Assembly (NCBI GenBank): GCA_028583605.1
Contig: CM053337.1
Location: 20,888,764-20,952,763 of the forward strand
DNA from: Dastarcus helophoroides
Taxonomy: Eukaryota > Arthropoda > Insecta > Coleoptera > Bothrideridae
Direction: 5' to 3'
Length of the DNA: 64,000 nucleotides
The notes below the pieces were generated by a model, which did not search any database, was not told the DNA's origin, and saw only the letters and a list, made by a program, of their open reading frames with translations. The position numbers and the translations under genes are program-made. Positions 46,301 through 59,299 of the stretch are shown here, piece by piece (the stretch's first letter is position 1; each line of letters starts with the position of its first letter).

Positions 46301-46430
46301 AATACGAAACTCGAAAGAGATTCTTTGGTAACTTTTAGTATTGCGCTGGATGCAGTTTTAGCAGGAAACTGAATTGTTTTGTTTAATAATATTTGTTTTA
46401 CAAACGATAAATCAAATGAAGCATAGAGGT

Positions 46431-46562
46431 ACAAAAAAGTATAAGTATGAAATTAGTCGCAAAAAATACGACTTTACATATGTAAGAGAAACGAATAGAT
46501 CAATAAAAACAAGATTTAACGAGCAAAGAGAAATTGAATGGAGAAATATACGTAGCACGTGA
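46431..46562 (+). pseudogene. GIY-YIG endonuclease remnant (Penelope-like)
   Basis: The open frame ends with YEISRKKYDFTYVRETNRSI then KTRFNEQREIEWRN. FTYVRETNRSIKTRFNE matches the core Y-V-G-E-T-N-R-S-I-K-T-R pattern of GIY-YIG endonucleases in Penelope-like retroelements, with the signature Gly replaced by Arg. The expected Cys residues before it are gone. Only this C-terminal piece survives; no reverse transcriptase is visible upstream. A related fragment lies at 48062-48150. The DPR copy just before it may belong to the same element (inference). Confidence 0.62.
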
Positions 46563-47132
46563 GAGGTTCATTGCCAACCCTTTGTATTGCAGCTTGTTGA
46601 AGTTTAAGCAAAACTCTGTTTAAATAAATAATATCAGGGCGACCCAGCTTTGCTCGAATTGTTTATTTTTTTAAAATCTTGTCTTTTAGATTTTGCAAAT
46701 TCTTTGTATTTATATTCTAACGTCCAGAAGCAAGAAAGAAGAAACACTTCCCGTATAGTTTAAATACATGGCATAAGACGTCAGCGCCATTTCTGTTCCA
46801 GTATTCTAACATCCAATGCAAGTACCCCCAATATTTACGAGATGGCTATAAACAAAATGTTTTTTTTTTGTAAAAATTCGGATTTCTTTGGAAAAAGCCA
46901 ATTTTAATGCACTTCAAAAAAAAGCAAATCATATCAAAATCGTTAGAGTTGTTTTCGAGATATCAAATATATACATATTTACATAGAAAAATTGCTCGCT
47001 TACTAGATACTGGCTATAACCCACGACTTTGTCTGCGGATTTAAGCGAATAAGTAGAATTTGGCAGAAAAACTGTCCAAAATTAAAGAGAGTTTTTAAAT
47101 GTCTTGAATTGACCGATTAATTTATTTGTTTT
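46563..47132. other. No recognised feature
   Basis: AT-rich sequence without coding or repeat signals I can name. Confidence 0.4.
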
Positions 47133-47300
47133 GTAGCAGACAGCGGATATTAAGAATACATTATGTGAAGGGAGTAAGTAGAAATAAGAGTAGTTGTAGC
47201 GGTGGCTCCGTGGTTAGGAGACTAACCCGCGTAACGTGACGGTCCTGGGTTTGATTCCCGGTCGCTGATCACATATTTTTAACTCTACTACAGTTTCAGA
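47133..47300 (+). mobile_element. tRNA-derived SINE-like unit, copy 1
   Basis: From about 47196 the sequence has a tRNA layout: A-box region GTGGCTCCGTGGTTAGGAG, T arm CTGGG-TTTGATT-CCCGG, and a partial acceptor stem AGCGG/TCGCT. The anticodon stem does not fold well. It shares flanks with copy 2: GTAGCAGACAGC before and TGATCACATATTTTTAACTC after. That makes a mobile or duplicated unit likelier than a working tRNA gene. Confidence 0.55.
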
Positions 47301-47416
47301 AGTGGTATTAGAGATCCACTTGACAGCATAGCATTTATGTTTATGTATTATGTTTACTGAGGTGTCGGATTATGGCCGACAGCCAAGGACGGCTGTGTTG
47401 TCAGGAATGGCCGAAC

Positions 47417-47585
47417 TGTAGCAGACAGCAAATATCGAGAGTCCATAATGTGAAGGGAATAAGTAGAGTTAAGAGAAGAGGTAGCGGTGGCTCCGTGGTT
47501 AGGAGACTAACCCGCGTAACGTGACGGTCCTGGGTTCGATTGCCAGTCGCTGATCACATATTTTTAACTCTACTAAAGTTTTAAT
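47417..47585 (+). mobile_element. tRNA-derived SINE-like unit, copy 2
   Basis: Second copy 285 bp downstream of the first, with a T loop of TTCGATT but a broken T stem (GGG / GCCAG). The shared left and right flanks show that the whole unit, not just the tRNA part, was copied. Confidence 0.55.
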
Positions 47586-48061
47586 GTTTTTATTTGTCTC
47601 TGCAACAGATAGTGCTGCCACTTTCTTATTTGGGAAATTTGTGCTACCGTTGCACTCTTCAAAATACAGGAGAATTCTTTTCAAATACGGATTTACCAAA
47701 ATATGGAAAAATTGGTAAAATGCGGAAGCTCTGGCAACTACCACCGCAGATTGAGAAGAGAGGGAGTTACGCTCTATCGCGTTATGACGCTGTCAGACTT
47801 TCTCGAAAAGAAACCTACCTGCAAAGTAATGTTAAGTTTTGACCCTCATCTTTAGATGACGCCGTGGTCGTGTTGTCATTGCCCAATTTTGCATTTATTT
47901 ACTTAGAAAATGAGTCATGCCATATATGCGAGAGTAGAGCATTGAGAAAGTGCACGAAATCTGGCTACACTGAAGCGGACTAACAGACAAACAAACACGC
48001 ATTTACATATTAGTAAGGATATTTACTAAGGATAAGTCAAAAGGATTCACCTTCGAGTTAT
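47586..48061. other. No recognised feature
   Basis: Short ORFs on both strands overlap here and show no domain I know. Confidence 0.4.
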
Positions 48062-48150
48062 GGAAAAGTATGATGGGATGAAATTAGGTGCAATATGACT
48101 TGGCATATGTAGGGAAAACAAGCGGATCAATAAAAACGAGATTCAGCTGC
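48062..48150 (+). pseudogene. GIY-YIG endonuclease remnant, second copy
   Basis: The frame QYDLAYVGKTSGSIKTRF (about 48091-48145) is the same segment as in 46431-46562, here with the signature Y-V-G kept. Alignment at the DNA level is clear from AAAAGTAT through GATCAATAAAAACGAGATT. It ends at a stop within ten codons and lacks the rest of the domain. Confidence 0.55.
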
Positions 48151-50400
48151 TAGAAGACAAGCATTTAACTATTATATAACTTATGATAAATATAGGACCA
48201 CAATACCCATAGTTTAATTAACATTATTAAGCCCTCTTATAAATTAGCTGCGTTTGAAATGTTTACATCAATAATGCGTTTGAAATTTTCACATCAATAA
48301 TAAAGCCCAGTGGCGTCCAGTTTAGCTATTCTTAACAAGTAAGAATCAAAAAAGTTTGACGACAATCAAAATCGACTGAAAATGTAACTCAGCTCAATAA
48401 ATTAAAACGAAATCGAACCCAATGCACCAACACAATACCTTCATTAAATCTTCCACTCAATCACCCATAACAGCCTAAGGGAAAAATTCCAAATTAGCAA
48501 AACATTTATAATTATGACTTTCACAGGGGAGGTGTAATTCGATGTAAGGCCATAACATGTTTTAGCGCTCCTGGAAGTTGTTAATGTGGAGGGACGTTTA
48601 ACGGCAAGTTTATGTAGGGTGCTGATATCGAGTATCTAATAACAATGGATGTCACATGGCGGTTTTGAAATAAAGGGGAAGAGCACAAGAGCACTTTAAT
48701 CCTACCCTATCGATTACAGGTTGTCCCTTTTGAAACACTAGACTGCCGGTATTTGACCTACAAGCTGCCTACTTTGGGAGAATCATAGGTCTATGGAAAA
48801 TAGTTTTCGGTCTATATTTCACTTTAGATACTCTACATTTATGGGGTGATTGCTCTTAAATACCTTTGGTATTCAATCATATTCTCTTTGGGGTTACATA
48901 TTTAATTACAAAATAACATGTAGGATATTGTCACGCCTTATTAGTTCAATAATTAAATACCTTTAACACTAGGTTATACGGATGTAACTTAGACACAAGG
49001 TCACCAGTTTATTGGTCTTGTATAATGGGTTGCACAGTTACATTCATTCAACTCATTTTAGAACATTTAGCAGAAATCAAAACTTATTAGTATATTGCCA
49101 TCTTAGGGGCGACTGGCTTTTATTTTTTTATAACAGAATATGCCACTTCTTGACGAATCATGAACGCCTTCTAGTGTGTAATTCATTTCAGCAAGTCTCT
49201 AGCGTAGTGTACTGCTCAAGTAGTTTCTTTCACCTCAGCCATCGCCTATTATTGAACGTCAGCACGGTTGTTGTTCTGGCCTGAGTTTCATGAGTTAAAA
49301 TTAAAATGTTTTTACGTTTTATCTCAGCTACGCTTGTCAACGACAAGTATTCTAATTTTTTTATAAACCAATATTGATTTCTTAAGACAAAAGCCGTTGT
49401 GAACGAAATTATTTTGCAGAAAAGAGCACCCAAGTGCCGAATATTTTCAGAATTGATATGGTGCTCTTTCTAGATATTTTCTTAAAGTGGAGCGTCACCC
49501 CCCCCCCGCTTTACGCTATACATCACGCATGATAATAACGCGGAACAGTTGTTTCTTTTCGCAAGCATTAAAGAAATGCCTTCTGATATATAGTCGGTAT
49601 ATTTTTTCCTCTGTCGAATGAAGCGTTCGTCATTCTGAGTTTATTGCAAAGAATAAATCCGTACGGATGCCTCGCCTACAATTTCTCTCTTTTCCCTTTG
49701 CAACTGCGTCCCACATTTGCCAGCTTAATTTACCCGAGACTTCAATTTCTTTCACGAAAGACGACTAAATAGTAAAATGCTTTTAATTTACGCATCAGCT
49801 AAGCCACCAGTTTTATTTTGCAGGAAACAATGAACGCCTTCAACTTTGTGATTAATGGTAAAAGGTGGTTTGTTGGCTTACGCAACGGCGAAAATATATC
49901 GTCTAAGATTTGCAAACGAGAATCCTGTAAACAAGGCTCCTTGAACCCTTTGGCGAAGGGGTTTTGCCACCTGGGATTGTAATTTTAGGGGCGAGCACTC
50001 GCTAACTCCTCCATGACAACGAATAACTAATTAATTGAAAATGAGGAGAATTCATGAGCGGCAAAGGGAAGTTGGAGTGCATCACATCCAGCAGAAACTC
50101 GCCCTTGGACCATTTTTTATGCAGAGTATGACTAGAGGGGATGTGGCATCATTTGTTAATGTTGTTCTCGTCAGAGCTGAAGTTAAAGTATGAAGATCAT
50201 TATTTCTCATAAATAATCTTATGTCTTCCTTGTTGATTTGTAACAAACACGAGATAAAAAGGAGTTGCCTCAAAAACTGATGTTGTGGAGACCTCTACGC
50301 AAGAGATCAAAAATGTAGGCCCAATTAACTAAGGAAATAGTTTAACTATCTCGGCGTTTTATCTTCAGCACGCTCGTGATAATGTGCAATAGCTATCAAA
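48151..50400. other. No recognised feature
   Basis: Unique-looking sequence of moderate GC content. ORFs up to 90 codons (49012-49284) lack known motifs. A C11 run lies at about 49498-49508. Confidence 0.4.
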
Positions 50401-50527
50401 AAACAGCTTGGCTGTCGAAACGCGTTAGAGCAACCTTTGTAGTGTTTTTTAATCTTTCTTGGTTTCAGGGGATAAGTTCTGTGTTTCAATTTTTGAAGAT
50501 AACCAAGGACCAATCCGTTCCATCAAA
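50401..50527 (+). repeat. DPR dispersed repeat, copy lacking the 5' CTGAAGA
   Basis: Starts inside the hairpin (CAGC-TTG-GCTGTCGAAACG) and continues through to GACCAATCCGTTCCATCAAA. The stem again shows the A-to-G / T-to-C type compensating change. Confidence 0.85.
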
Positions 50528-50659
50528 ATCAAAATTACTAAAATAAGCAAAGACAACCTAGTAGTAGATAGAGAGGCGGGTTCTGTTCCAAAATCCCATG
50601 CGTTCTTGTACGAAGGTTCGTTAGGGTATTTTTGCCTCTCATGTAAAAGTCCGCCAGAA

Positions 50660-50905
50660 CTAACTGATAGTCAGCTAAAACGTGGTGCTACTCAGCAAAA
50701 ATAGCTAAAATAAAGTGCTAGTCAGCCAAAGATAGCTAAAACCAAGAGCTAGTTAGCCAAAAACAACTAAAGCTTACTGCTAGGCAACTAATGCAAACTG
50801 CGTGGCTGTGGTAGTTAGAGGAAAGTCAGCTAAAACCAACGGCTGGAGATGTTGATGGTTTTAGCTGTTTAGCAGTTGTAAGCTGTCTTGCAGTTAATTG
50901 TTTAG
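50660..50905. repeat. Short degenerate repeats of GCTAGTCAGCCAAA
   Basis: Words such as CTAGTCAGCCAAAGATAGCT and TAAAACCAAGAGCTAGTTAG recur every 30-35 bp to about 50840, followed by the complementary style TTAGCTGTTTAGCAGTTG. Confidence 0.6.
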
Positions 50906-50972
50906 TTGTAAGCTATCTAGCGGTTTCAAAATTTATTAGTAGCTTACTTAGTTCTTTAAATCTCTTAAAGAA

Positions 50973-51110
50973 AGTATCTCTCTGAAGATGATAGCTTGGC
51001 GATCGCGCTAGAGCAACCTTTGTTGTGTATTTTAATCTTTCTTGGTTTTAGGGGACAATATTTGTATTTCAATGTTTGAAAATAACCAAGGACCAGTTCG
51101 ATTCATCAAA
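50973..51110 (+). repeat. DPR dispersed repeat, full copy with decayed stem
   Basis: Begins TATCTCTCTGAAGATGATAG; the second stem half and GAAA box are altered (GCGATCGCGCTAGAG). The tail is well kept to AACCAAGGACCAG. Confidence 0.85.
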
Positions 51111-52904
51111 AGACATAGCGACTGAGAAACCCAATCATTTAAGTTGTAGGACAAATTACCTTTAGCGCGATATTTTGTTTTATTTGTGCTCATAAATTTC
51201 AAAACAAACAGGCAAAATTAAAACTTTCATTTTTTACTCTGAGTATTAAAAAGTTTTAATTTTACAAAGTATCATGAACGTAAGAATGAAGTGAAAAAAA
51301 TGGCGACGGTCGAAGCATTACGTTTAATTACAAAGCAAATTTTAATTTAAATTCTGAACCTTAAATAATGTAGCCACCTTCACCAAAAGAAAAAGTGTCC
51401 CTGTTAAACGAAAATGGGAATTAAAAGCAATATGAAAAAATATATCACTGAAGCGACGCAACGGTCACCTCTTTGATGTACTTTGATGAAGTCTGAAAGC
51501 TGAAAGAGTCCATTTGACAAAAGATACTTTTCTTGTAAAATCTTCGAATGCAACCAGTTTAACCAGTTTACTTTAGACATAAATTGGCTGCCCCAGTTTC
51601 TAAAAAAAAGTGGGTTTTAACATTAGAATTAATGTAGTTAGCTACATGAGAAACTCTCAAGACCTTACGAAAACCAAGCTTGTTAATATTATTAACCCTG
51701 GGATTTTCAGCTTCCTCTTTAGCATCCAAGCGTATGGAAATGTGTATAATGAAGCTCGAAATTACATACCGCCGCCAGAAAGATTTCCTTCCTGAATAAG
51801 CTAACCAGGTGAGAAAAAACCATCCAATTAGGCAGCTGGCTCTAATCCGCCATATTCAGATATTTCAGACCACCCCAAACCAGTTTCGGAATGTAATATA
51901 GTGCTGGACAGTCTACCAATTGGATTTGTTTAACATGCAAATAACAAAATGCTCATTAGACATATGTAAAGGCAGTCAAAGTTGCTTGTAAATAAAAAAT
52001 AAAGTGGAGGGCTAGCAGCTCTTAATAGCAATGAAGAGATGTGCAAAAATTGTATTGCAATTGTGCATTAAGCTACTGAAATAATTAGGTTACAGTTTAG
52101 CATTTACGGTTATCACGTTTCTCTCTTTCTCTAGGCCTTCGTCAGAGTTTATTTCGTATCTATTATTCGCTAACCGGAGCGAACTGTCCAATATTCTATG
52201 TAATATCTTCTAAAGAAAGATTTAAATTAATTGTTGTTATTAAGGGACGAAGGCGGCAAGTAGTCTAATAACCGCAGAGGACGTTCCAAAACTTAACCCA
52301 TTAAAGTAGTTTGGGCCACCATGCCCGGACGTAACGTTTCCTTAATTCGTTCAACATTTCACGACACATTATTTTACGTCTCCTTAACGAAGATAAAAGG
52401 GGGACGAGTTTCATCTATTTCGAAAGGGACTCGACCTTAGGTAAACAACTTCAGCATTTATAACGCGCCGGAGGGATTGGGCGTATTAATAAAACGAGCA
52501 GGAAATATCGCATCGCGTCCATTTCGACCATCTGGAAGCCGGTGGGATGGGTAAATTGTTACAAATATCTGAATAGTAGCCTCAAAAAGGGCGCAATGTT
52601 GCTCCCTTTTGAAGAGAGTTATGAGTGACCTGTGTCAAAGCTGGGGACGCTCCTAAGTGGAAGCCGCGGAATGCGTGTGTGACGTGAAATTTTGAGAACA
52701 GTATTTCTGGGCGTCGCTTTGATATCAAATTTAATTTAAATCACTGTTTCCTCTTTGCTATAAACAAGACGATGTAAATATTGGATACAATTCCAGTACC
52801 TATAAAAGGATTTTAAGGTAGAGGGATTGTGCACGATCAGTAGGATTATTGTATGATATTTAGAGTGTGCATGAGTTTCAGTTTACCGGAATTTGTTTCT
52901 GTTT
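51111..52904. other. No recognised feature
   Basis: Mixed sequence, somewhat GC-richer at 52240-52700. No ORF with a known domain, no RNA gene recognised. Confidence 0.4.
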
Positions 52905-55900
52905 TAATTTTCGTTTCTTAGTATTTTAATAATTTTTTTGAGCGATTAAATGTCTCTATCTTATGATACAAAAACTAGAGCTTAAAATATTCCTGCATAG
53001 AAACATGTAGGTATATTTTGTCTTACTTTATGAATTTATTAGAAAAATAATGTAATATGTAATGTAATATGGGTAAGAACAGGGGTAGCAAAGACTATTT
53101 TTTAACAATTACTATTTAACTCTTCCTAAGTAAAGCACATTTATTAAACATTTTGATTAACTAAAGAATTTCCAGAAAGGAATCATCAACACTACTATTT
53201 GTAGTAAATTTTCCATAGTTTTGCCAAATACGGCGTTTGGAGCATTCGGTAATATAATGGGCAATACCTAAGAATCTAATTAAAAATTTTAATAAACTAA
53301 AGAATTACCAAATAAAAATCATCAACACTTCAATTTATGGTGAATTTTCCACATTTTTGCCAAACACAGCGTTTGTAGCATTTAGCAATATATTGAGCGC
53401 TACCTCAAAATGTAATTGAAAATTTTAATAAACTAAAGAATTACCAACAAAAATCATCAACACTACCATTTGTATTGAATTTTCTATAGTTTTGCCAAAT
53501 ACTGCATCTGGAGCATTCAGTAATGTAATGAGCCAAATCTTTAAATATGTTGCTTGGATGAACTTAAGGCGATTCATATCAACTAACCTCAACACAAAAT
53601 GATTACTTAAAAATTAATAGGGCTCAAAAAAGGTCTTTTGTTTATTTTATGCTTTTAAAATAATTGAATGGTTCTTTGTTATCTGTTCCATTTTTTTAAA
53701 TATAACGTTTCTTTGGGTATAATCACAAATGCTATTTACCAAAAATTATACAGAACGTTCTAAGATATGGCCTGTAACTAAGTTATCACTCAATTTCATA
53801 TTAGGGTAAATTCTCGTTTATCAGTATTTCAATAAATTTCTTGGAAAGATTAAATGTCCCTATCTTATAACTAAAACTAGTTCCTAAAATATTCCCGAAT
53901 GGAAGAGTGTAGGTATATTTTGCCCAATTTTATAAATTTATCAGAAAGATAGTATAATATGTAATGTAATATAAGTTAAAATAATGGTAGCAAACACTCT
54001 TACAAAATAATTACTATTTTACTATCCTAAGTAAAGCACATTCATTAAAAATTTTGATTAACTACAGAATTTCTCAAAAGAAATCATAAACACTACTATT
54101 TGTAGTAAATTTTTAATAGTTTTGCCGAATACGGCGTTTGGGGCATTCAGTAATATAATGGGCCATACCTGAGAATCTAATTAAAAATTTTAATAAACAA
54201 AAGAATCACCAAATAAAAATCATCAACACTTTAATTCATGGTGAATTTTCCACATTTTTGCGAAACACAGCGTGTGAAGCATTCAGCAATATAATGAGCT
54301 ATACCTCAGAATGTAGTTGAAAATTTTAATAAACTAAAGAATTCCAAAAAAAAATCATCAACTCTACCATTTGTAGTAAATTTTCTATAGTTTTGCCAAA
54401 TACTGCATCTGGGGCATTCAGTAATGTAATGAGCCAAATTTTTAAATATATTGCTTGGATGAACTGAAGGCGATTTATATCAATCGACCTCAACACAAAA
54501 TGATTACTTAAAAATTAATAGAACTTAAAAAAGGTCTTTTGTTTATTTTATGCTTTTAAAATAACTGAATGGTTCTTGGTTATCTGTCCCATTTTTTTTA
54601 AATATAACGTTTCTTTGGGTCTAATCACAAATGCTATTTACCAAAAATTATACAGAACGTCCTAAGATATGGCCTGTAACTAAGTAATCAATCAATTCCA
54701 TATGAGGGTAAATTCTCGTTTCTCAGTATTTCAATAAATTTCTTGGGAAGATTAAATGTCCTTATCTTATAACTAAAACTAGTTCCTAAAATATTCCCGA
54801 ATAGAAGAATGTAGGTATATTTTGCCCAATTTTATAAATTTATCGGAAAGATAGTATAATATGTAATGTAATATGGGTTAAAATAAGGGTAGCAAACACT
54901 CTTACCTAATAATTACTATTCGACTATCCTAAGTAAAGCACATTTATTAAAAATTTTGATTAACTACAGAATTTTCCAAAAGGAATCATGAACACTATTA
55001 TTTGTAGTAAATTTTCCATAGTTTTGCCGAATACGGCGTTTAAAGCATTCAGTAATATTATAGGCCATACCTGAAAATCTAATTAAAAATTTTAATCAAC
55101 AAAAGAATCACCAAATAAAAATCATCAACACTTCAATTTATGGTGAATTTTCCACATTTTTGTTAAACACAGCGTGTGAAGTATTCAGCAATATGATGAG
55201 CCATACCTCAGAATGTAATTAAAAATTTTAATAAACTAAAGAATCTAAAAAAAAAATCATCAACACTACCATTTGTAGTAAATTTTCCATAGTTTTGCCA
55301 AATACTGCATCTGGAGCATCCAGTAATGTAATGAACCAAATCTCTAAATATATTGCTTGGATGAACTTAAGGCGATTTATATCAATCGACCTCAACACAA
55401 AATAATTACTTAAAAATCAATAAAACTTAAAAAAGGTCTTTTGTTTATTTTATGCTTTTAAAATAATTGAATGGTTCTTTGTTATCTGTTCCATTTTTTT
55501 AAATATAACGTTTCTTTGGGTATAATCACAAATGCTATTTACCAAAAATTATACAGAACGTCTTAAGATATGGCCTGTAACTAAGTAATCAATCAATTTC
55601 ATATTAGGGTAAATTCTTGTTTCTCAGTATTTCAATAAATTTCTTGGGAAGATTAAATGTCCCTATCTTATAACACAAAAACTAGTTTCTAAAATATTCC
55701 CGAATAGAAGAATGTAGGTATATTTTGCCCAATTTTATAAATTTATTAGAAAGATAGTGTAATATGTAATGTAATATGGGTTAAAATAAGGGTAGCAAAC
55801 ACTCTTACCTAATAATTACTATTCGACTATCCTAAGTAAAGCACATTTATTAAAAATTTTGATTAACTACAGAATTTTCCAAAAGGAATCATGAACACTA

Positions 55901-57420
55901 TTATTTGTAGTAAATTTTCCATAGTTTTGCCGAATACGGCGTTTAAAGCATTCAGTAATATTATAGGCCATACCTGAAAATCTAATTAAAAATTTTAATC
56001 AACAAAAGAATCACCAAATAAAAATCATCAACACTTCAATTTATGGTGAATTTTCCACATTTTTGCGAAATACAGCGTGTGAAGCATTCAGCAATATAAT
56101 GAGCTATACCTCAGAATGTAGTTAAAAATTTTAATAAAGTAAAGAATTCCAAAAAAAAATCATCAACTCTTTCATTTGTAGTAAATTTTCTATACTTTTG
56201 CCAAATACTGCATCTGGAGCATTCAGTAATGTAATGAGCCAAATCTTTAAATATGTTGCTTGGATGAACTTAAGGCGATTCATATCAACTAACCTCAACA
56301 CAAAATGATTACTTAAAAATTAATAGGGCTCAAAAAAGGTCTTTTGTTTATTTTATGCTTTTAAAATAATTGAATGGTTCTTTGTTATCTGTTCCATTTT
56401 TTTAAATATAACGTTTCTTTGGGTATAATCACAAATGCTATTTACCAAAAATTATACAGAACGTCTTAAGATATGGCCTGTAACTAAGTAATCAATCAAT
56501 TTCATATTAGGGTAAATTCTTGTTTCTCAGTATTTCAATAAATTTCTTGGGAAGATTAAATGTCCCTATCTTATAACACAAAAACTAGTTTCTAAAATAT
56601 TCCCGAATAGAAGAATGTAGGTATATTTTGCCCAATTTTATAAATTTATTAGAAAGATAGTGTAATATGTAATGTAATATGGGTTAAAATAAGGGTAGCA
56701 AACACTCTTACCTAATAATTACTATTCGACTATCCTAAGTAAAGCACATTTATTAAAAATTTTGATTAACTACAGAATTTTCCAAAAGGAATCATGAACA
56801 CTATTATTTGTAGTAAATTTTCCATAGTTTTGCCGAATACGGCGTTTAAAGCATTCAGTAATATTATAGGCCATACCTGAAAATCTAATTAAAAATTTTA
56901 ATCAACAAAAGAATCACCAAATAAAAATCATCAACACTTCAATTTATGGTGAATTTTCCACATTTTTGTTAAACACAGCGTGTGAAGTATTCAGCAATAT
57001 GATGAGCCATACCTCAGAATGTAATTAAAAATTTTAATAAACTAAAGAATCTAAAAAAAAAATCATCAACACTACCATTTGTAGTAAATTTTCCATAGTT
57101 TTGCCAAATACTGCATCTGGAGCATCCAGTAATGTAATGAACCAAATCTCTAAATATATTGCTTGGATGAACTTAAGGCGATTTATATCAATTGACCTCA
57201 ACACAAAATGATTACCTAAGAAGTAATAGGGCTTAAAAAGATGTCTTTTGTTAATTTTATGCTTTTACAATAATTAAATTTTTCTTTGTTATTTGTCCCA
57301 TTTTTTAAAATATAAAGTTTCTCTGGGTATGGTCACGAATGCTCTTTACCAAAAATTATACAGGAAGTCCTGAGCTCTGGCCCGCAACTAAGTAATCAAT
57401 CAATTTTATATTAAGGTAAA
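52905..57420. repeat. 902-bp tandem array, five units, with 135-bp subrepeats
   Basis: The word GTAATGTAATAT recurs at about 53059, 53960, 54863, 55766 and 56669, giving spacings of 901-903 bp. Inside each unit three related subrepeats of about 135 bp occur (in unit 1, TTGCCAAATAC-type words at 53221, 53356 and 53492). Diagnostic variants show units 2 and 4 alike and units 3 and 5 alike in the third-subrepeat region, implying a dimer of about 1.8 kb. The last unit is more diverged at its right end. No coding content. Confidence 0.93.
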
Positions 57421-59299
57421 TTTGTCTAAATTACCATATTTATATCGAAGCGATCTACTTCCAACTTCTTATTTTTAAAACTGAACTTTTAATAGCAGAT
57501 ATATCATTGCATTTAAGTAAATCTCAGCTTAACCTCAGAATAAACAACAGTAATACGTTCTATATCTGACAAAACCTTAAAAAAAAATTATAATAAAATC
57601 TAAAGTTATTAAGTAAACATATTAAGTATTGCAGTCATTTTATTCATTGCATTATAAAATATTAAGATCGTCTTCAATAAAGTAATCCACACAGTCAATG
57701 AAAAGATAAATATTGTGACAATTTTGTCTCTGTGCAAAATATCTCCCATATACAATTGATCGAGGTGGCGTTCACATATACACGAAACGTTGCAAGCGGA
57801 AGACAATAATGAAGTCGAACTTCCCTGAATTCACTTGACATTAGAGCATCCCAGTGCAGAGATTTCTCGAGCTCAAATAAGCGTATTAGAATCGAATACT
57901 TTTTTTAGTATCAAATAAGAGGGTAAGTATACTGCCGGGCTAATAGAATCACGTACAGAAATATACGGATCGCGTTGTGACGGGTCTGATGGCACCGATA
58001 GCATGATGTTGCCGGCTCCCTTCAATTTAATGAGCTTCCTTTTGCTTTTGTATTAAATTTTATGGGTTGTATAAGACGCCCATATTATGCTTTAATATAG
58101 TTTCGTCTGTATTTCTCCTTGGATTTATCTTCAAGTAATGTGACACGTACACGAAGCTGATATCCTGAATATCCTTTAATTTATCCATAACAAAGGAGCT
58201 AGGCTTTTCTCTCCGTTATATTAAATTATGAAGTTTAATATACTTTTTTGATCTTGCGAATTAAAACCTGATATTTCCTGAAGTTTAATTTTGCCTCCGA
58301 TAGGTAACGGGGATAATATTAAATTTTGTTTTGATCTCTCCAAGGTGGATTAAATTCTCATTTTAAAGATAACTTTTGTGTACAGCAAAGAAAAATAATT
58401 CTTAGGGTTCAAATCATAAAAATATGTCTGTTTAAATTTTATTTGAAGACGTCGATACAATTTGATTGTGGTAAAATATCAGTTACGTAAATTTCAATTA
58501 CAAAGACTCAAAATATTGATAAAGACTAATTTGCTTGTAGTATTTAAGTTGATAAAAATGTGATGATTTATTACGTTAATATCATAGGTTATGTTAATAT
58601 TTGCAAGCAAAATGGTGAATACGCCTAAAAATTAGAATTCTGAAGATCATTTTAGATTATTCTAGATATAAATAATAATAGGAATAAACACGTACTTTTC
58701 CAAAAAAAAATATTTATTGCAGGCGAAGGTGCCTTCATATTTTACGTAAATACTACATTTAAGACCAGGGAAAATAAATATTTTTGAAAATAACGGTTTT
58801 TTTAAATTAATTTGTGTAATTTTTCTATTAATATACATCCACTGCAATATGTAAAGCAACAAAATATTGGCTTGATGCGTTTAAAATAATATAATGATTT
58901 ATAATTAGAGGCGACAGCGATTAATTGAATTACTGCTGTGATGGATTATTTTGTTTCGAATATACAATTCATCAAAGTATCTTATCCATCTCAATTAAAT
59001 AAAAATAAATCAATTAATTTCAAACTTTCCGGATTAAATATTTTTTACAATATATACCCCAGTACTATTAGAACAAAATTTAATAATTAAAATTCTTCTA
59101 TCTACATATTCATTCGCAAATTTATACAATTTTAATATAATTAACATTCAAAGATAAACATTTTTAAAGATAATTTAAAATCATAAACCATCGCTTGTAA
59201 GGCTCTAAAAGTCCCACTAGATGTAATCTAAACTCGAAAGTAACGACACCGTTATTATCTGCAAAACCTCCTGAAGCCCTAGTTTTTTAAACAAACGTT
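57421..59299. other. AT-rich stretch, nothing recognised
   Basis: ORFs up to 66 codons without motifs. No repeat periodicity noticed. Confidence 0.45.

Noticed and set aside
47196..47268. A functional tRNA gene
   Set aside because: The anticodon stem does not fold, the acceptor stem is only partial, and a second copy with shared flanks indicates a SINE-like unit.
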